Shown here piece after piece: positions 7,554-16,494 of a DNA stretch of 64,000 bases (position 1 is its first letter; each line of letters starts with the position of its first letter). This DNA is from Planctomycetaceae bacterium. GTDB taxonomy: Bacteria > Planctomycetota > Phycisphaerae > Phycisphaerales > SM1A02. Both the position numbers and the translations under genes were made by a program. The stretch is taken from assembly GCA_002683215.1 (NCBI GenBank), contig NYSY01000100.1:1-64000 (forward strand). Direction: 5' to 3'. Under the pieces are notes generated by a model, which made no database searches, was not told the origin of the DNA, and was given only the letters and a program-made list of their open reading frames with translations.

Positions 7554-9493
7554 CCATCACCGCACCCACCGACGCTTCCGAAGCGATCGACCCGATCGAT
7601 CGGGCCGAAACGTTGCTTCGCGATATCTGGGGCCACGATGAACTTCGAACGCTTCAGCGAGCGGCCGTCACCTCGGTGCTCGACGGGCGAGACACCCTGC
7701 TGGTCCTGCCCACCGGCGGGGGAAAATCGGTGTGCTACCAGCTGCCACCGCTGGTTCGCGATCGCCCGGCGATCGTCCTGAGCCCGCTGGTCAGCCTGAT
7801 GAAGGATCAGGTCGACAGCCTCCGCACGAACGGGGTTCCCGCGGCCGCCCTGCACGGACTGCTCAGCGAAGACGAGAAACGCAACGTCCTGCGTGAGTTC
7901 GTCCACGGCCGCGTCCCCGTCCTCTACCTGGCGCCCGAGCGACTAGCCCTGGGATCCCTGATCTCGATCCTGGCCGCCGCCGAACCCTGCCTGGTCGCGA
8001 TCGACGAAGCACACTGCATCAGCCAGTGGGGTCACGACTTCCGCCCCGACTACCGGCGGCTCGCGAGCCTCCGCGAGCAGCTTCCGGGGGTGCCGATGCT
8101 GGCCTGCACCGCGACCGCCACCCCGAGGGTTCGCGACGACATCGTCCAGCAACTTCGACTCGAGGACCCGGTTCGCGTCGTCGGTTCGGTCGACCGCCCG
8201 AATCTGATCTTCCGGGTTCGGCCGAGGACCAATGCCGTCGAACAGGTGATCGAGGTGCTGGAACGACATCCGAACGAAGCGTCCATCATCTACGTGCAGA
8301 CCCGGGCCGAGTCGGAACGGATCGCGAAGAAGCTGCTGGACCGCGGGGTGCGGGCCTCGTGCTACCACGCCGGCCTTCCCGCCGCGAAACGGGCCAAGGT
8401 CCACGAGGCCTTTCAGGCCGACCGACTCCCCGTGGTCGTCGCGACCGTCGCCTTCGGCATGGGCATCGATCGCAGCGACGTCCGCTGCGTGATCCACGCC
8501 AACATGCCCAAGTCCCTCGAGCACTATCAGCAGGAAGCCGGCCGGGCGGGCCGCGACGGGCTCGCCGCGGAATGCGTGCTTCTCCATGCGGCCTCCGACG
8601 CCGCACGGTGGCAGGGCCTGATCGAACGTTCGGCGGAAGAGGCCGTGGCCGAGGGCGGCGATCGGGCCTCGGTCGACCGGAACACCCGGGCACAACTCGA
8701 CCTGCTCGCCGAGACGTCGGCGTGGTGTCGCGGCCTTGGTTGCCGGCACCGCGCCGTGGTCGAGTACTTCGGACACGACTGGCATGGTGCCGACGAAGGC
8801 GAAGGCGGCTGCGGCGCCTGCGATGCCTGCCTCGGCGAGATCGAACGGCTCGATGACGCGACCACCGTGGCCCGGAAGATCCTCTCCTGCGTGGCACGGC
8901 TCGGAACCCACGGACAGCAGTTCGGCGCGGGGCACATCGCGGACATCATGGTCGGGGCGAACACCGAACGCATTCGTTCGATGCGGCACGAAGAACTCTC
9001 GACCTTCGGCCTGCTTCGCGACCTCACCAAGGGGCAGGTGACCGATCTCGTCGGACAGCTGGTCGCAATCGGATGCCTGGAGCGGACCGGAGGGGATCGC
9101 CCGGTGCTCGGACTTGCCGCCGAAGGGATCCCGATCCTTCGGGGCGAACGGGAGATCGAGCTGGCCAAGCCCGCCCGGGGACGCGTCCAGAGCACGACTC
9201 GAGCCTCGAAGGGGCGGGATGCCACGGACTGGTCGGGCATCGACAAGGATCTCTTCGAAGGGCTCCGGGAGCTGCGACGCGGCATGGCCGCGGAACGGAA
9301 GGTCCCCGCCTACGTGATCGCGAACGATGCGGTGCTCCGGGATCTCGCACGACGCCGCCCCTCGACCCTCGAGGCGATGTCTTCGATTCGGGGAATCGGC
9401 CGCAAGAAACTCGTCGAGCAGGGACCGCAGTGGCTGGAATTCCTCGGCGCCTGGTGTACCGAGAACGGCATCGCCCGCGACGTCGAGCCGTGA
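7550..9493 (+). CDS. recQ: ATP-dependent DNA helicase RecQ
   Basis: A 647-residue 3'-5' helicase of the RecQ family for recombination and fork repair. Visible motifs: Walker A PTGGGKS, the DEAH box in AIDEAHCISQWGHDF, motif III ACTATATP, motif V VATVAFGMGIDR and motif VI QQEAGRAGRDG. A zinc-binding cysteine set (CRGLGCRH, then CGACDAC), a winged-helix RQC region and a C-terminal HRDC domain (around RELRRGMAAERKVPAYVI and MSSIRGIGRKKL) follow, so the architecture is complete. ATG 7550 overlaps the dacB stop. The coupling to a peptidoglycan enzyme is unusual and probably positional only. Confidence 0.96.
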   Translation: MTITAPTDASEAIDPIDRAETLLRDIWGHDELRTLQRAAVTSVLDGRDTLLVLPTGGGKSVCYQLPPLVRDRPAIVLSPLVSLMKDQVDSLRTNGVPAAALHGLLSEDEKRNVLREFVHGRVPVLYLAPERLALGSLISILAAAEPCLVAIDEAHCISQWGHDFRPDYRRLASLREQLPGVPMLACTATATPRVRDDIVQQLRLEDPVRVVGSVDRPNLIFRVRPRTNAVEQVIEVLERHPNEASIIYVQTRAESERIAKKLLDRGVRASCYHAGLPAAKRAKVHEAFQADRLPVVVATVAFGMGIDRSDVRCVIHANMPKSLEHYQQEAGRAGRDGLAAECVLLHAASDAARWQGLIERSAEEAVAEGGDRASVDRNTRAQLDLLAETSAWCRGLGCRHRAVVEYFGHDWHGADEGEGGCGACDACLGEIERLDDATTVARKILSCVARLGTHGQQFGAGHIADIMVGANTERIRSMRHEELSTFGLLRDLTKGQVTDLVGQLVAIGCLERTGGDRPVLGLAAEGIPILRGEREIELAKPARGRVQSTTRASKGRDATDWSGIDKDLFEGLRELRRGMAAERKVPAYVIANDAVLRDLARRRPSTLEAMSSIRGIGRKKLVEQGPQWLEFLGAWCTENGIARDVEP

Positions 9494-9535
9494 GCCGGCG
9501 AATGGCGTCGGCGTGAAGACGGCGGGGCCGAGGCC

Positions 9536-10390
9536 TCAGTCCGCGGAAACCGCGTCGTCCGCCGGCTGGCCGGGCTCTCCGCCCGCCTCCTCGTCCTCGA
9601 AGTGCATGACCCCGTCGTCCACGTCCCGATTCAACTCGAGCTGGATCACGCCGTCGTCCTCCTGGCGGACGAGCACCTTGCGTTGTCGGGCGAGTTCGAG
9701 CACCGCGAGGAAGAGACCGATCATCGCACCGCGGCTCCGGGCCTCGAACGCGTCCTGAAGCGTCAACCGGAAGTCGGGTGCATGGTTGATGCGGTCCAGA
9801 AGATCCTCCTGGTGCAGACTGATCGGCGTGTCGTCGTACTCGACCGCGTGCTCGCCGATCCGAGTCGGATCGATCGCCGCCATGATCCGCTCGAACGCGG
9901 CGAACAGATCCCCGGCGTGGACGTCGTCGAGCTCCAGCGCCGCGGATTCCCCGTCCTCTTCCTCGACGGCGTCCCCGATCCGGACCCGGACCGGCCATCG
10001 CGCCGCGAACTCCTCCCGGCGATCCTCGAGCCGGCCCGCCGCGGCCCGGTATCGCTGGTAGGCGAGGAGCTGGCGCACCAGTTCGTGCCGTGGATCGTGG
10101 GCCTCCTCCTCGACCGTTTCAGACTCGCCCTCCTCCGTCCGGCGAGGCGCAAGCGTTCTCGACTTCAGTTCCACGAGGGTGGCCGCCATGACGAGGAACT
10201 CGCCCGCGGCATCGATGTCGATCCGATCGTCGTCCCCGAGGCTCGCGATCGCGGTGAGGAACTGGTCCGTGATCTCCACGATCGGGATGTCGTGGATGTC
10301 CACCTCCGCCCGCCGGATCAGGTAGAGCAGCAGGTCGAGCGGCCCCTCGAAGGAACTGAGCCGGACTGTGTATTCGTCCTGAATCGCCAT
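9536..10390 (-). CDS. scpA: Segregation and condensation protein A
   Basis: A 284-residue kleisin, the subunit that bridges the SMC heads with ScpB in chromosome condensation. The N-terminus carries the family signature FEGPLDLLLYLIRRAEVDIHDIPIVEIT, and the middle is acidic and poorly conserved as usual. No scpB or smc is nearby. The ATG is preceded by TACAGT with a 6-nt spacer and no Shine-Dalgarno, diverging from kdsD. It converges on recQ with a 42-nt gap. Confidence 0.93.
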   Translation of the reverse strand: MAIQDEYTVRLSSFEGPLDLLLYLIRRAEVDIHDIPIVEITDQFLTAIASLGDDDRIDIDAAGEFLVMAATLVELKSRTLAPRRTEEGESETVEEEAHDPRHELVRQLLAYQRYRAAAGRLEDRREEFAARWPVRVRIGDAVEEEDGESAALELDDVHAGDLFAAFERIMAAIDPTRIGEHAVEYDDTPISLHQEDLLDRINHAPDFRLTLQDAFEARSRGAMIGLFLAVLELARQRKVLVRQEDDGVIQLELNRDVDDGVMHFEDEEAGGEPGQPADDAVSAD

Positions 10391-10396
10391 GGGCCC

Positions 10397-10464
10397 ACTG
10401 TACCGCCCGCCGGGCCCGGACGAGGCCCGTTTCCCGGGAGCGAATCGCGCCCGGGCCGTACAAT
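10397..10464. promoter_or_regulatory. Back-to-back leaderless-type promoters of scpA and kdsD
   Basis: In the 80-nt gap between these divergent genes, TACAGT (minus strand, 10397-10402) ends 6 nt before the scpA ATG, and TACAAT (plus strand, 10459-10464) ends 6 nt before the kdsD ATG. Neither gene has a Shine-Dalgarno sequence at usable distance. With transcription starting about 6-7 nt past a -10 hexamer, both mRNAs would begin at or next to the start codon. Confidence 0.6.
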
Positions 10465-10470
10465 CCCGAC

Positions 10471-11502
10471 ATGCCCACGAACCCCTCCCCTCGCCACTCG
10501 ACGACGGTCGATCCCGCCGCGGAGATCGAATTCGTCGTGGACGCCCTCCGCGCCGAGCGGGACGCCATCGAGCGGATCGCGGCGAACGCCGACGCCTCCG
10601 CCGCGGACTGGGCCGCCGCCATCGGCCTCGTCGCCGACTGCGAAGGCCACGTGGTGGTGGCGGGCATGGGCAAGTCCGGTCTCGTCGGCGCCAAGATCTC
10701 CGCCACCCTCTCGAGCCTCGGCCGCCCCTCGCACATCCTGCACCCCGCCGAAGCCGTGCACGGGGACCTCGGACGGATCCGACGAGGCGACATCGCCCTG
10801 TTGCTCTCCTTCAGCGGAGAGACCGAGGAGGTCGTCGCCCTCGCCTCGATCCTCCGTGCCGACGAGGTGCCGTGCATCGGGATCAGTCGCGACGCGGGAA
10901 GTTCGCTCGGACGGGCGAGCGCCGCTCATCTCACGCTGGGCGACGTCACCGAGGCGTGCCCCCTGCAACTCGCGCCCACCGCAAGCACCACCGCGATGCT
11001 GGCGGTCGGCGACGCCCTCGCCCTCGCCGCCTCGCGGCGACGCGATTTCGACGCCGATGCCTTCCACCGACACCACCCCGGAGGCATGCTCGGCGCGGGA
11101 CTTCGCCCCATCCTCGAGGTGCTGCGATTCCGAGTCGGGGACAACGTCGTGGTGGTCGCCGAGACCCACACCGTGCAGGAAGCGCTGGTCGCCGCCGCGG
11201 CCGACCGACGGGCCGGCGCGATTCTGCTGGTCGACGACGACGGCCGACTCACCGGCATCTTCACCGACGGCGATCTTCGCCGACTGGTGCGCACCGAGGG
11301 TGCGGACGGCCTGCAACGACGGATCATCGAAGTCATGACGGCGAACCCCCGGCGACTCGACGCCCAGTCCCTGGTCCGGGACGCGGTTCGACTCGTGCGC
11401 GAACGACGCGTGGACGAGATCCCCGTGGTCGACGAACGCGGCGCGCCGGTCGGAATCGTCGACGTTCAGGATCTCATCTCCATGAAGGCCGTCCAGGAAT
11501 AG
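10471..11502 (+). CDS. kdsD: Arabinose-5-phosphate isomerase (KdsD/KpsF)
   Basis: A 343-residue sugar-phosphate isomerase converting ribulose 5-phosphate to arabinose 5-phosphate, the first step of Kdo synthesis for lipopolysaccharide. An N-terminal SIS domain (VVVAGMGKSGLVGAKISATL, LSFSGETEEV, about residues 45-190) is followed by two CBS domains (about 215-340), the usual GutQ/KpsF architecture and length. The family's histidine-rich loop is visible as RHHPGG-like HRHHPGGMLG. Its presence implies an outer membrane with Kdo-containing lipopolysaccharide. No other Kdo gene is in the window. Confidence 0.92.
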   Translation: MPTNPSPRHSTTVDPAAEIEFVVDALRAERDAIERIAANADASAADWAAAIGLVADCEGHVVVAGMGKSGLVGAKISATLSSLGRPSHILHPAEAVHGDLGRIRRGDIALLLSFSGETEEVVALASILRADEVPCIGISRDAGSSLGRASAAHLTLGDVTEACPLQLAPTASTTAMLAVGDALALAASRRRDFDADAFHRHHPGGMLGAGLRPILEVLRFRVGDNVVVVAETHTVQEALVAAAADRRAGAILLVDDDGRLTGIFTDGDLRRLVRTEGADGLQRRIIEVMTANPRRLDAQSLVRDAVRLVRERRVDEIPVVDERGAPVGIVDVQDLISMKAVQE

Positions 11503-12202
11503 GCCCGCGACACGCCGTTCGAACCGGAGGCTCGACGTGGAGCTTCTGCTCGAAGCGATCGGCCACGGCCTCCCCGTGCTTCGTGCCGACGGCGGAATCA
11601 ACGGTGACAACGCCGAACAGATGGTCGTCGACGACGTCGTCAAGGTCGTCGACCGGGGCATCCCGGACTCAAGCGACCTGAAGGTCGCCTCCAGCGCGAG
11701 GCTCGCGGCCCTTCCGATGCTTCAGCGCCCGGGTCGCACCCACGGCGACGAGGCGAAGGTCGCCGCGGTCAACAGCATCGTCGCCCCGGTGCCCCGGATC
11801 ATCCGGCTGAGCGTGACCCTCTCCATTCACCCCGGACGCGAACCGGGCGAAGCTCGCGTGCCGCGGGGGCTGATTTCCGCCCCATCCAGGCCTGGAAGTC
11901 GGATCCCCCGCCCGCCCCGGACCCTGCGATCCACTTTTTTTCGGACAACGCCCGACACCACCCGGTGTGGTGGAGGGCGAGGCCGTACCACCATGGGGTG
12001 GGCACTTCGCCGCAAAGTCCGGAAAAATCACGATTCGGACGTGACGGTCTGGGTTATCCGGTCGACCCCGAGTGCAAGCCGTGCCGAAGACCTCTCCTGC
12101 CAGAGGGATGGAACGGTGCCGATACGAGCCCCGGCCCGCACCAACGCTCCGGCACGCGACGATTCCGATCTTCCCTTCCCGCAACCCTGGAGAGAACCGC
12201 CC
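11503..12202. other. 700-nt region without a confident gene
   Basis: No assignable gene. The first half (about 11537-11870) is an open frame with strong G/C at third codon positions, starting at a GTG with GGAGG 6 nt upstream, but its product (VELLLEAIGHGLPVLRADGG...) matches nothing I know and coding character fades after about 11870. The second half has several hairpins: CACCAC/GTGGTG around 11958-11974 and a longer one pairing GGCGAG with CTTCGCC around an inner CCACC/GGTGG stem (about 11980-12012). This part could be a leader or small RNA for the gene at 12203. Confidence 0.3.
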
Positions 12203-12403
12203 ATGCCCGCCAAGGACCACCTGATCGAGGCCATTCGCGAATACAACGGTTCCGCCCGCCGCGACTGGCTCAGCCAGTTCGATGACGACTCCCTCCGTCG
12301 ATACCTCGATCACCTTCTCCACGGACAGGAGCCGCGTGGCGGCCAGAGTCGGTGGCGACGCCCCGATGATTCTCCGGCCATGCTGGTTCGAAACGCCGGG
12401 TGA
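12203..12403 (+). CDS. Small hypothetical protein, 66 residues
   Basis: Unrecognised. The product is a soluble, charged 66-residue protein; the first 40 residues (KDHLIEAIREYNGSARRDWL, then FDDDSLRRYLDHLLHGQEPR) would form two amphipathic helices, and the rest is basic and probably flexible. GGAGAGA stands 7 nt before ATG 12203, which is the reason for choosing this start although the frame is open further upstream. A hairpin that may terminate it lies 45 nt downstream. No signal peptide or membrane segment. Confidence 0.6.
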   Translation: MPAKDHLIEAIREYNGSARRDWLSQFDDDSLRRYLDHLLHGQEPRGGQSRWRRPDDSPAMLVRNAG

Positions 12404-12447
12404 TCCCGGCTCGGCCCGGCTGATGGACCGACCCTCCCGAATCAAAG

Positions 12448-12478
12448 CCGCCCCACGTCGCTCGACGGCGTGGGGCGG
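12448..12478. terminator. Probable terminator between convergent genes
   Basis: CCGCCCCACG (12448-12457) pairs perfectly with CGTGGGGCGG (12469-12478) around an 11-nt loop. The T-tract on either side is weak (TCTGTATT on the plus side). It lies between the convergent small protein gene and the response regulator gene, so it may serve both. Confidence 0.6.
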
Positions 12479-12524
12479 TCTGTATTCGTGGAGCCGAAGC
12501 ACCTGCTGGAGCGAGTGACCTCGT

Positions 12525-13013
12525 TCAGCCGTTCGACGCGTTCGGCCCGTCATTCAAAAGATCGGCGAGTCGCTTGCGAAGCAGTGCCACGCGGAGCAGG
12601 CTCGTGACGCGGGTGATCAATTCGAGTTTGTTGACCGGCTTCGACAGGAAGTCATCGGTGCCGCTCTCCACCGCTCGTTCATAGTCGGGCACCTCGTTGA
12701 GGGCCGTGACCATGATGATCGCGGTATCCCGCGTGTCGGGATTCGACTTGATCTTCTGACAGACCTCGAAACCGGACATCCGCGGCATCATGACGTCGAG
12801 CAGAACGAGGTCGGGACGATTCCGGGCCACCTGCTCCATCGCTTCGACCCCGTCCATCGCCGTCTCGGTCCGGCAGGGCAGATCATCGAGATAGGCCTGC
12901 ATGAGTTCGAGGTTCTGTTCGTTGTCGTCGACCAGCAGGACCACCGCGTCGTCCAACGGCACGTCGGCGTCGATGGAGGCGGCATCCGTTGAATTCCGGG
13001 CGTCGTTGCTCAT
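12525..13013 (-). CDS. Single-domain response regulator
   Basis: A 162-residue protein with one CheY-like receiver domain (about residues 25-145): acidic pair in LLVDDNEQN, phospho-acceptor aspartate in VLLDVMMPRMSG, threonine in MVTAL and lysine in LSKPVN. A helical C-terminal tail of about 20 residues (LRKRLADLLNDG) follows, but there is no output domain, so it probably acts by protein contact. No histidine kinase is nearby. ATG 13013 has TACCAT 7 nt upstream. A longer reading from 13082 is not receiver-like. Confidence 0.88.
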   Translation of the reverse strand: MSNDARNSTDAASIDADVPLDDAVVLLVDDNEQNLELMQAYLDDLPCRTETAMDGVEAMEQVARNRPDLVLLDVMMPRMSGFEVCQKIKSNPDTRDTAIIMVTALNEVPDYERAVESGTDDFLSKPVNKLELITRVTSLLRVALLRKRLADLLNDGPNASNG

Positions 13014-13038
13014 GAGATGGATGGTACCGACCCCAGCG

Positions 13039-14382
13039 TCAGACGACATCGTCCTCGTCGGTTTCGGGGGCGGGATCAGCACCCTCGAACAGGTCGAGAA
13101 TGTCCGACCGGAGCCGTTCCTCGGAACCGGGCCCGAAACCGGCCCTCACCGAGACGATCCGACCGTCGGCATCGATGATCACCGTGGTCGGCAGACCTCG
13201 GACACGATACGCCTCGGCCACCGCACCATCGAGATCCAGCACGACGTCGAGCCCCGCCACCCGGGGCCCCTGCTCGGCGAGAAACGCCCTGATCCGGTTG
13301 CGTCGGGCCTCGAGGGTCCGAGACTGCTCACTGGTGTTCACCGCCACCACGTCGAGCGGAAGGCCGTTGGCCTCGGCCCAGGCCGTGAGTTCGGCGAGGG
13401 CCGGCAACGCCGCCCGGCAGGGACCGCACCAGGTCGCCCAGAAGTCGAGGACCACGACCTTGCCGCGGGAGGCCTGCAGTTCGAAGCCGAGACCATCGAC
13501 CCCGGGAAGATCCACGTCGGGCGCGGTTCGACCCGCGGCGAGCCCACCGCCTCGAGGTCGCTCGCCGCCCGCCCGCGGAGCCGCCTTCACGAGGGCCGCG
13601 GCGCTGTCGACCTGCTGACGCGTCCCGATCGGAAGTTCGAACGCCTCGGCCTTCGGTTCGAACGGCTTGATGTCGTAGGTGTACGCGTATTCGAGCTCGA
13701 TCCCATCCTGCACGAAGATGCCACCGTGAATGCGGACGAAGGCTTCGATCGGGAGATTCGTCTTCGGGTCGACGTCGATCCGCATGTCCTCGAAGTCGCT
13801 CGTCAATTCGATGCGCCGGATCGCCCGCCCCCCCACGTCCACCGTCTTCACCGAAGTCGGCTGGAGCCAGGGAGCACGCGAGTGAAGCTGCATCGCGCAC
13901 TCTTCCGGGACCGGTTCTCCGAGCCCCAGCGCCAACGCCGGCCAGGGCAGATCGCTGAAGGTCGCGAGCAGGCCGTAGTACGGCGACCCATCGTCCTTCC
14001 GTTCGTGATAGAGCCCGTCGGAGGACTCGTGAACGGTTCGAATCGACCCGTCGGCGAGCCGGATGCGAAATCCATCGAACGCCGCGATCGCGCCTCGCTC
14101 GGGCACGATGGTCCAGAGCGCGGTGCGGGGCGCTGCGTCGGCGCGACGTTCGCCCTCGACCGTGGAGATCACGACCTGCTCCCGAACCTCGATCGGACTC
14201 GCCCGCATGGTCTCGATGACGGTACGCAACGCGTTCGACGCCTCGGGATCCGCATCACGCATCTGCGCCTCGGCCGGTCGGGCGAGCACCATCAGGGCCG
14301 CGACGACCACCATCATCACCGGCGCGAGGACGCGGCCCCGGAAAACAGTCGGACTCAGATGGAACCGATTCATGTCGTTCAT
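13039..14382 (-). CDS. Exported TlpA-like thioredoxin-domain protein (paralogue 1)
   Basis: A 447-residue exported protein: signal peptide (hydrophobic core after NRFHLSPTVFRGR, ending ARPAEAQ), a beta-rich N-terminal domain of about 250 residues resembling LolA/outer-membrane lipoprotein carrier-type folds, and a C-terminal TlpA/ResA-like thioredoxin domain with WATWCGPC near residues 316-322 and a cis-proline GLPTT. The active-site cysteines are intact, so a periplasmic disulfide reductase role is likely. GAGGAG precedes the ATG. It is followed by a response regulator and preceded by a paralogue of identical layout. Confidence 0.82.
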   Translation of the reverse strand: MNDMNRFHLSPTVFRGRVLAPVMMVVVAALMVLARPAEAQMRDADPEASNALRTVIETMRASPIEVREQVVISTVEGERRADAAPRTALWTIVPERGAIAAFDGFRIRLADGSIRTVHESSDGLYHERKDDGSPYYGLLATFSDLPWPALALGLGEPVPEECAMQLHSRAPWLQPTSVKTVDVGGRAIRRIELTSDFEDMRIDVDPKTNLPIEAFVRIHGGIFVQDGIELEYAYTYDIKPFEPKAEAFELPIGTRQQVDSAAALVKAAPRAGGERPRGGGLAAGRTAPDVDLPGVDGLGFELQASRGKVVVLDFWATWCGPCRAALPALAELTAWAEANGLPLDVVAVNTSEQSRTLEARRNRIRAFLAEQGPRVAGLDVVLDLDGAVAEAYRVRGLPTTVIIDADGRIVSVRAGFGPGSEERLRSDILDLFEGADPAPETDEDDVV

Positions 14383-14474
14383 GCCGTGACGCTCCTCGCA
14401 GTCGATGACCCCGGACGGCAGGCGACGAAACCGCCGCCCCCCCGGTCCTGATCACATGGTAGGTGCCAAAGACA

Positions 14475-14508
14475 CCGCCCGATCACGAATCTCCTCGCGA
14501 TCGGGCGG
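14475..14508 (-). terminator. Hairpin after TlpA paralogue 2
   Basis: CCGCCCGATC (14475-14484) and GATCGGGCGG (14499-14508) form a perfect 10-bp stem with a 14-nt loop, 31 nt downstream of the stop of the gene ending at 14539. The minus-strand sequence after it (TGTCTTTGG) is only moderately T-rich, so termination may be partial. Confidence 0.55.
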
Positions 14509-14538
14509 CGCCGATGGACCTCGATCCGGGGGCTTCGA

Positions 14539-15831
14539 TCAGCCCTTTTCGGCGGCGGCGGTCTTCAATTCGGTCTTCATGGTGTCGACCATCGAGGGAT
14601 CGAATCCCTGATGCACGACTTCGATCCTGCCATCCCGGCCGATGATGAAGCTGGTCGGGATGCCGGTCACGCCGTACTTGCCGACGACCGAATCATCACC
14701 GTCGAAGAGGCTCTGGAACGCGAAATTCTGACCGTCCCAGTACTGCTTCGCACCCGTGAGCTTCGCGGCGGGCTCGCCCTGTTCCCAGGCGTTGACGCCG
14801 AAGAACTTGACCGGAAGGCCTTCGGAGGCCGCCCACTTGACGACCTCGTTCAGCACCGGGAGACCACGCTTGCACGGGCCGCACCAGGTCGCCCAGAAGT
14901 CGAGGACCACCACTTGGCCACGGAGGCTGGAGAGCTTGACGGTCCCGCCGTCGAACGTCTTCAACTCGAAGTCGGGGGCTTCATCACCGACGGCCAGAGG
15001 CTGGGGGCCGAGCTGGTCGGGGGTGTCGACCCGGATCTTCCCAGCGGTATCGAACGCGATCGGGGACGCGAGGGCCTTCTCGATCTTGTTCTGGATCGTG
15101 AAGGCGACGTCGATGCCGGCGCCCGCGGGCATGCCGGGAGGCGTCACCTTCAAGTCGATTCGGTCGACGAGCCCGGTCTTCGCGTTCATCGAAACGACGG
15201 CCTTGCCCCCTTCGCCCTCCAGCAGGGCCTGGAAGCCGGTGTCGACGGTGCGGAATCCGGTCAGTTTCGGATCGACGATCGCGCCGAGGCCGAACATGCC
15301 CGGAATCTGCTCCGGCTTCAGCTTGGCAGGATCGCCCACCCGGAACAGATACGCCGGATCCGGAACGCCGCCACCGCCGGTCGCCGCGAGAACCGCGGAC
15401 TGGACGTCTCCGTCGACGATCTCCTGCGACATGAATCGCGACTCGTCCGACGGCATCAGCATGAAGAACGTGCTGCTGGTCGACAGCATCCGCATCTGGC
15501 CGTCCACCATGATGTCGAACGCGCCATTCGCGCCCCACTTGGAGTCGATCAGGGTCTTCTGCCGGCCCATCGGGGCCATGACGTCGATCACGATGTTCTC
15601 GACCAGCGCCGGTGCCTTGCGGTAGGCCTCACCCGTCCGGGCGAACTGTTTGATGCCGTTCGCGATCGCCTCCGCGGTGCGGTCCGCGTCGGTGAAGGAC
15701 GCGGCGTCCGCCTTCGTGAAACCGGCGGCGGGCGACGAGGCCTTCGGCGGCTTCGGCGGATCCTGAGCGACGGCGGGAAGGACGGTGGCGAACACGGCAC
15801 CGGCGGCGAGCGCGGCGGTCAACTGTCTCAT
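14539..15831 (-). CDS. Exported TlpA-like thioredoxin-domain protein (paralogue 2)
   Basis: A 430-residue protein with a signal peptide (RQLTAALAAGAVFATVLPAV, cleavage near AVAQ), a DUF2092-like or LolA-like domain (about residues 45-270) and a C-terminal TlpA/ResA thioredoxin domain with WATWCGPC near residue 315 and the cis-proline GIPTS. It shares layout with the gene at 13039-14382, separated by 156 nt, so the pair looks like an old tandem duplication. ATG 15831 was chosen because GGAG lies 9 nt upstream and a signal peptide starts there; the frame continues upstream without similarity. Confidence 0.84.
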   Translation of the reverse strand: MRQLTAALAAGAVFATVLPAVAQDPPKPPKASSPAAGFTKADAASFTDADRTAEAIANGIKQFARTGEAYRKAPALVENIVIDVMAPMGRQKTLIDSKWGANGAFDIMVDGQMRMLSTSSTFFMLMPSDESRFMSQEIVDGDVQSAVLAATGGGGVPDPAYLFRVGDPAKLKPEQIPGMFGLGAIVDPKLTGFRTVDTGFQALLEGEGGKAVVSMNAKTGLVDRIDLKVTPPGMPAGAGIDVAFTIQNKIEKALASPIAFDTAGKIRVDTPDQLGPQPLAVGDEAPDFELKTFDGGTVKLSSLRGQVVVLDFWATWCGPCKRGLPVLNEVVKWAASEGLPVKFFGVNAWEQGEPAAKLTGAKQYWDGQNFAFQSLFDGDDSVVGKYGVTGIPTSFIIGRDGRIEVVHQGFDPSMVDTMKTELKTAAAEKG

Positions 15832-15987
15832 GAGAACCAACTCCGGGAAGGTGACGCGTGAAGCGTCGAGGAGGGTGGGGACACGGGCCCAGGCCGAGCG
15901 GATCGGCCATCCGACATCGGGGCACACGCCACCGATCAGGTTGAGAATCGTACCGACCGACACCCCGAGAGGTTCGGGAATACGACC

Positions 15988-16494
15988 TCAGGCCGTCGAA
16001 ACCCCGCCGATGTCCGTCGAAACCGAGGAATCCCACGGTGCGGGATCGGGAAAAATCGCCCGAAGCGGCGTCACCACGAAGTCCCGGGACCACATTCGCG
16101 GGTGTGGAAGCTCGAGGCCGGGCTCGGAGATCCGCAGCTCGCCCACGAACAGAAGATCCAGATCGAGGGTCCGCGGCCGGCAACCCGGCCCCCGGCGTCG
16201 GCCGAACCCCGCTTCGATCGCCAGCAGACGGGAGAGCACCGGACGCGGCGCGAGGCGGGTCTCGCCACCGAACACGGTGTTCAGGTAGTCCGGATGCGGG
16301 GTGGTCTCGCCGGCCGGAAGAAGGGGTTCGGATTCGAGCAGCGGACCTCGCCGGAGGTCACGAACGCCGGGGGTTCGACCGAGAAGTTCGAACGCCCGAT
16401 CGATCTGACCACGCCGATCTCCGAGATTGGAACCGACCCCCACCGCGAAGGTCCGCCAGACGGCCGTCGACCGGGGTGCGTCACCGTCGCTCAT
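15988..16494 (-). CDS. folK: 6-hydroxymethyl-7,8-dihydropterin pyrophosphokinase
   Basis: A 168-residue HPPK, transferring pyrophosphate from ATP to hydroxymethyldihydropterin in folate synthesis. Family landmarks: GSNLGDR near the start, the E..FGR..G segment, the RTLDLDLL motif and the LPHPRMWSRDFVVTPL stretch. It is the last gene of the pyrF-to-folK operon; its ATG overlaps the cinA stop by 4 nt. Confidence 0.94.
   Translation of the reverse strand: MSDGDAPRSTAVWRTFAVGVGSNLGDRRGQIDRAFELLGRTPGVRDLRRGPLLESEPLLPAGETTPHPDYLNTVFGGETRLAPRPVLSRLLAIEAGFGRRRGPGCRPRTLDLDLLFVGELRISEPGLELPHPRMWSRDFVVTPLRAIFPDPAPWDSSVSTDIGGVSTA

Noticed and set aside
11864-11890. GGGGCTGATTTC, similar to the 5' end of tmRNA
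   Set aside because: No tag-reading frame, pseudoknots or TpsiC-like 3' end follow; it is better seen as a small GGGG/CCCC hairpin.
12012-12025. CAAAGTCCGG, similar to the conserved AAAGUCCGG of RNase P RNA
   Set aside because: The other conserved blocks, including the 3' ACAnAA element, are absent within 400 nt.
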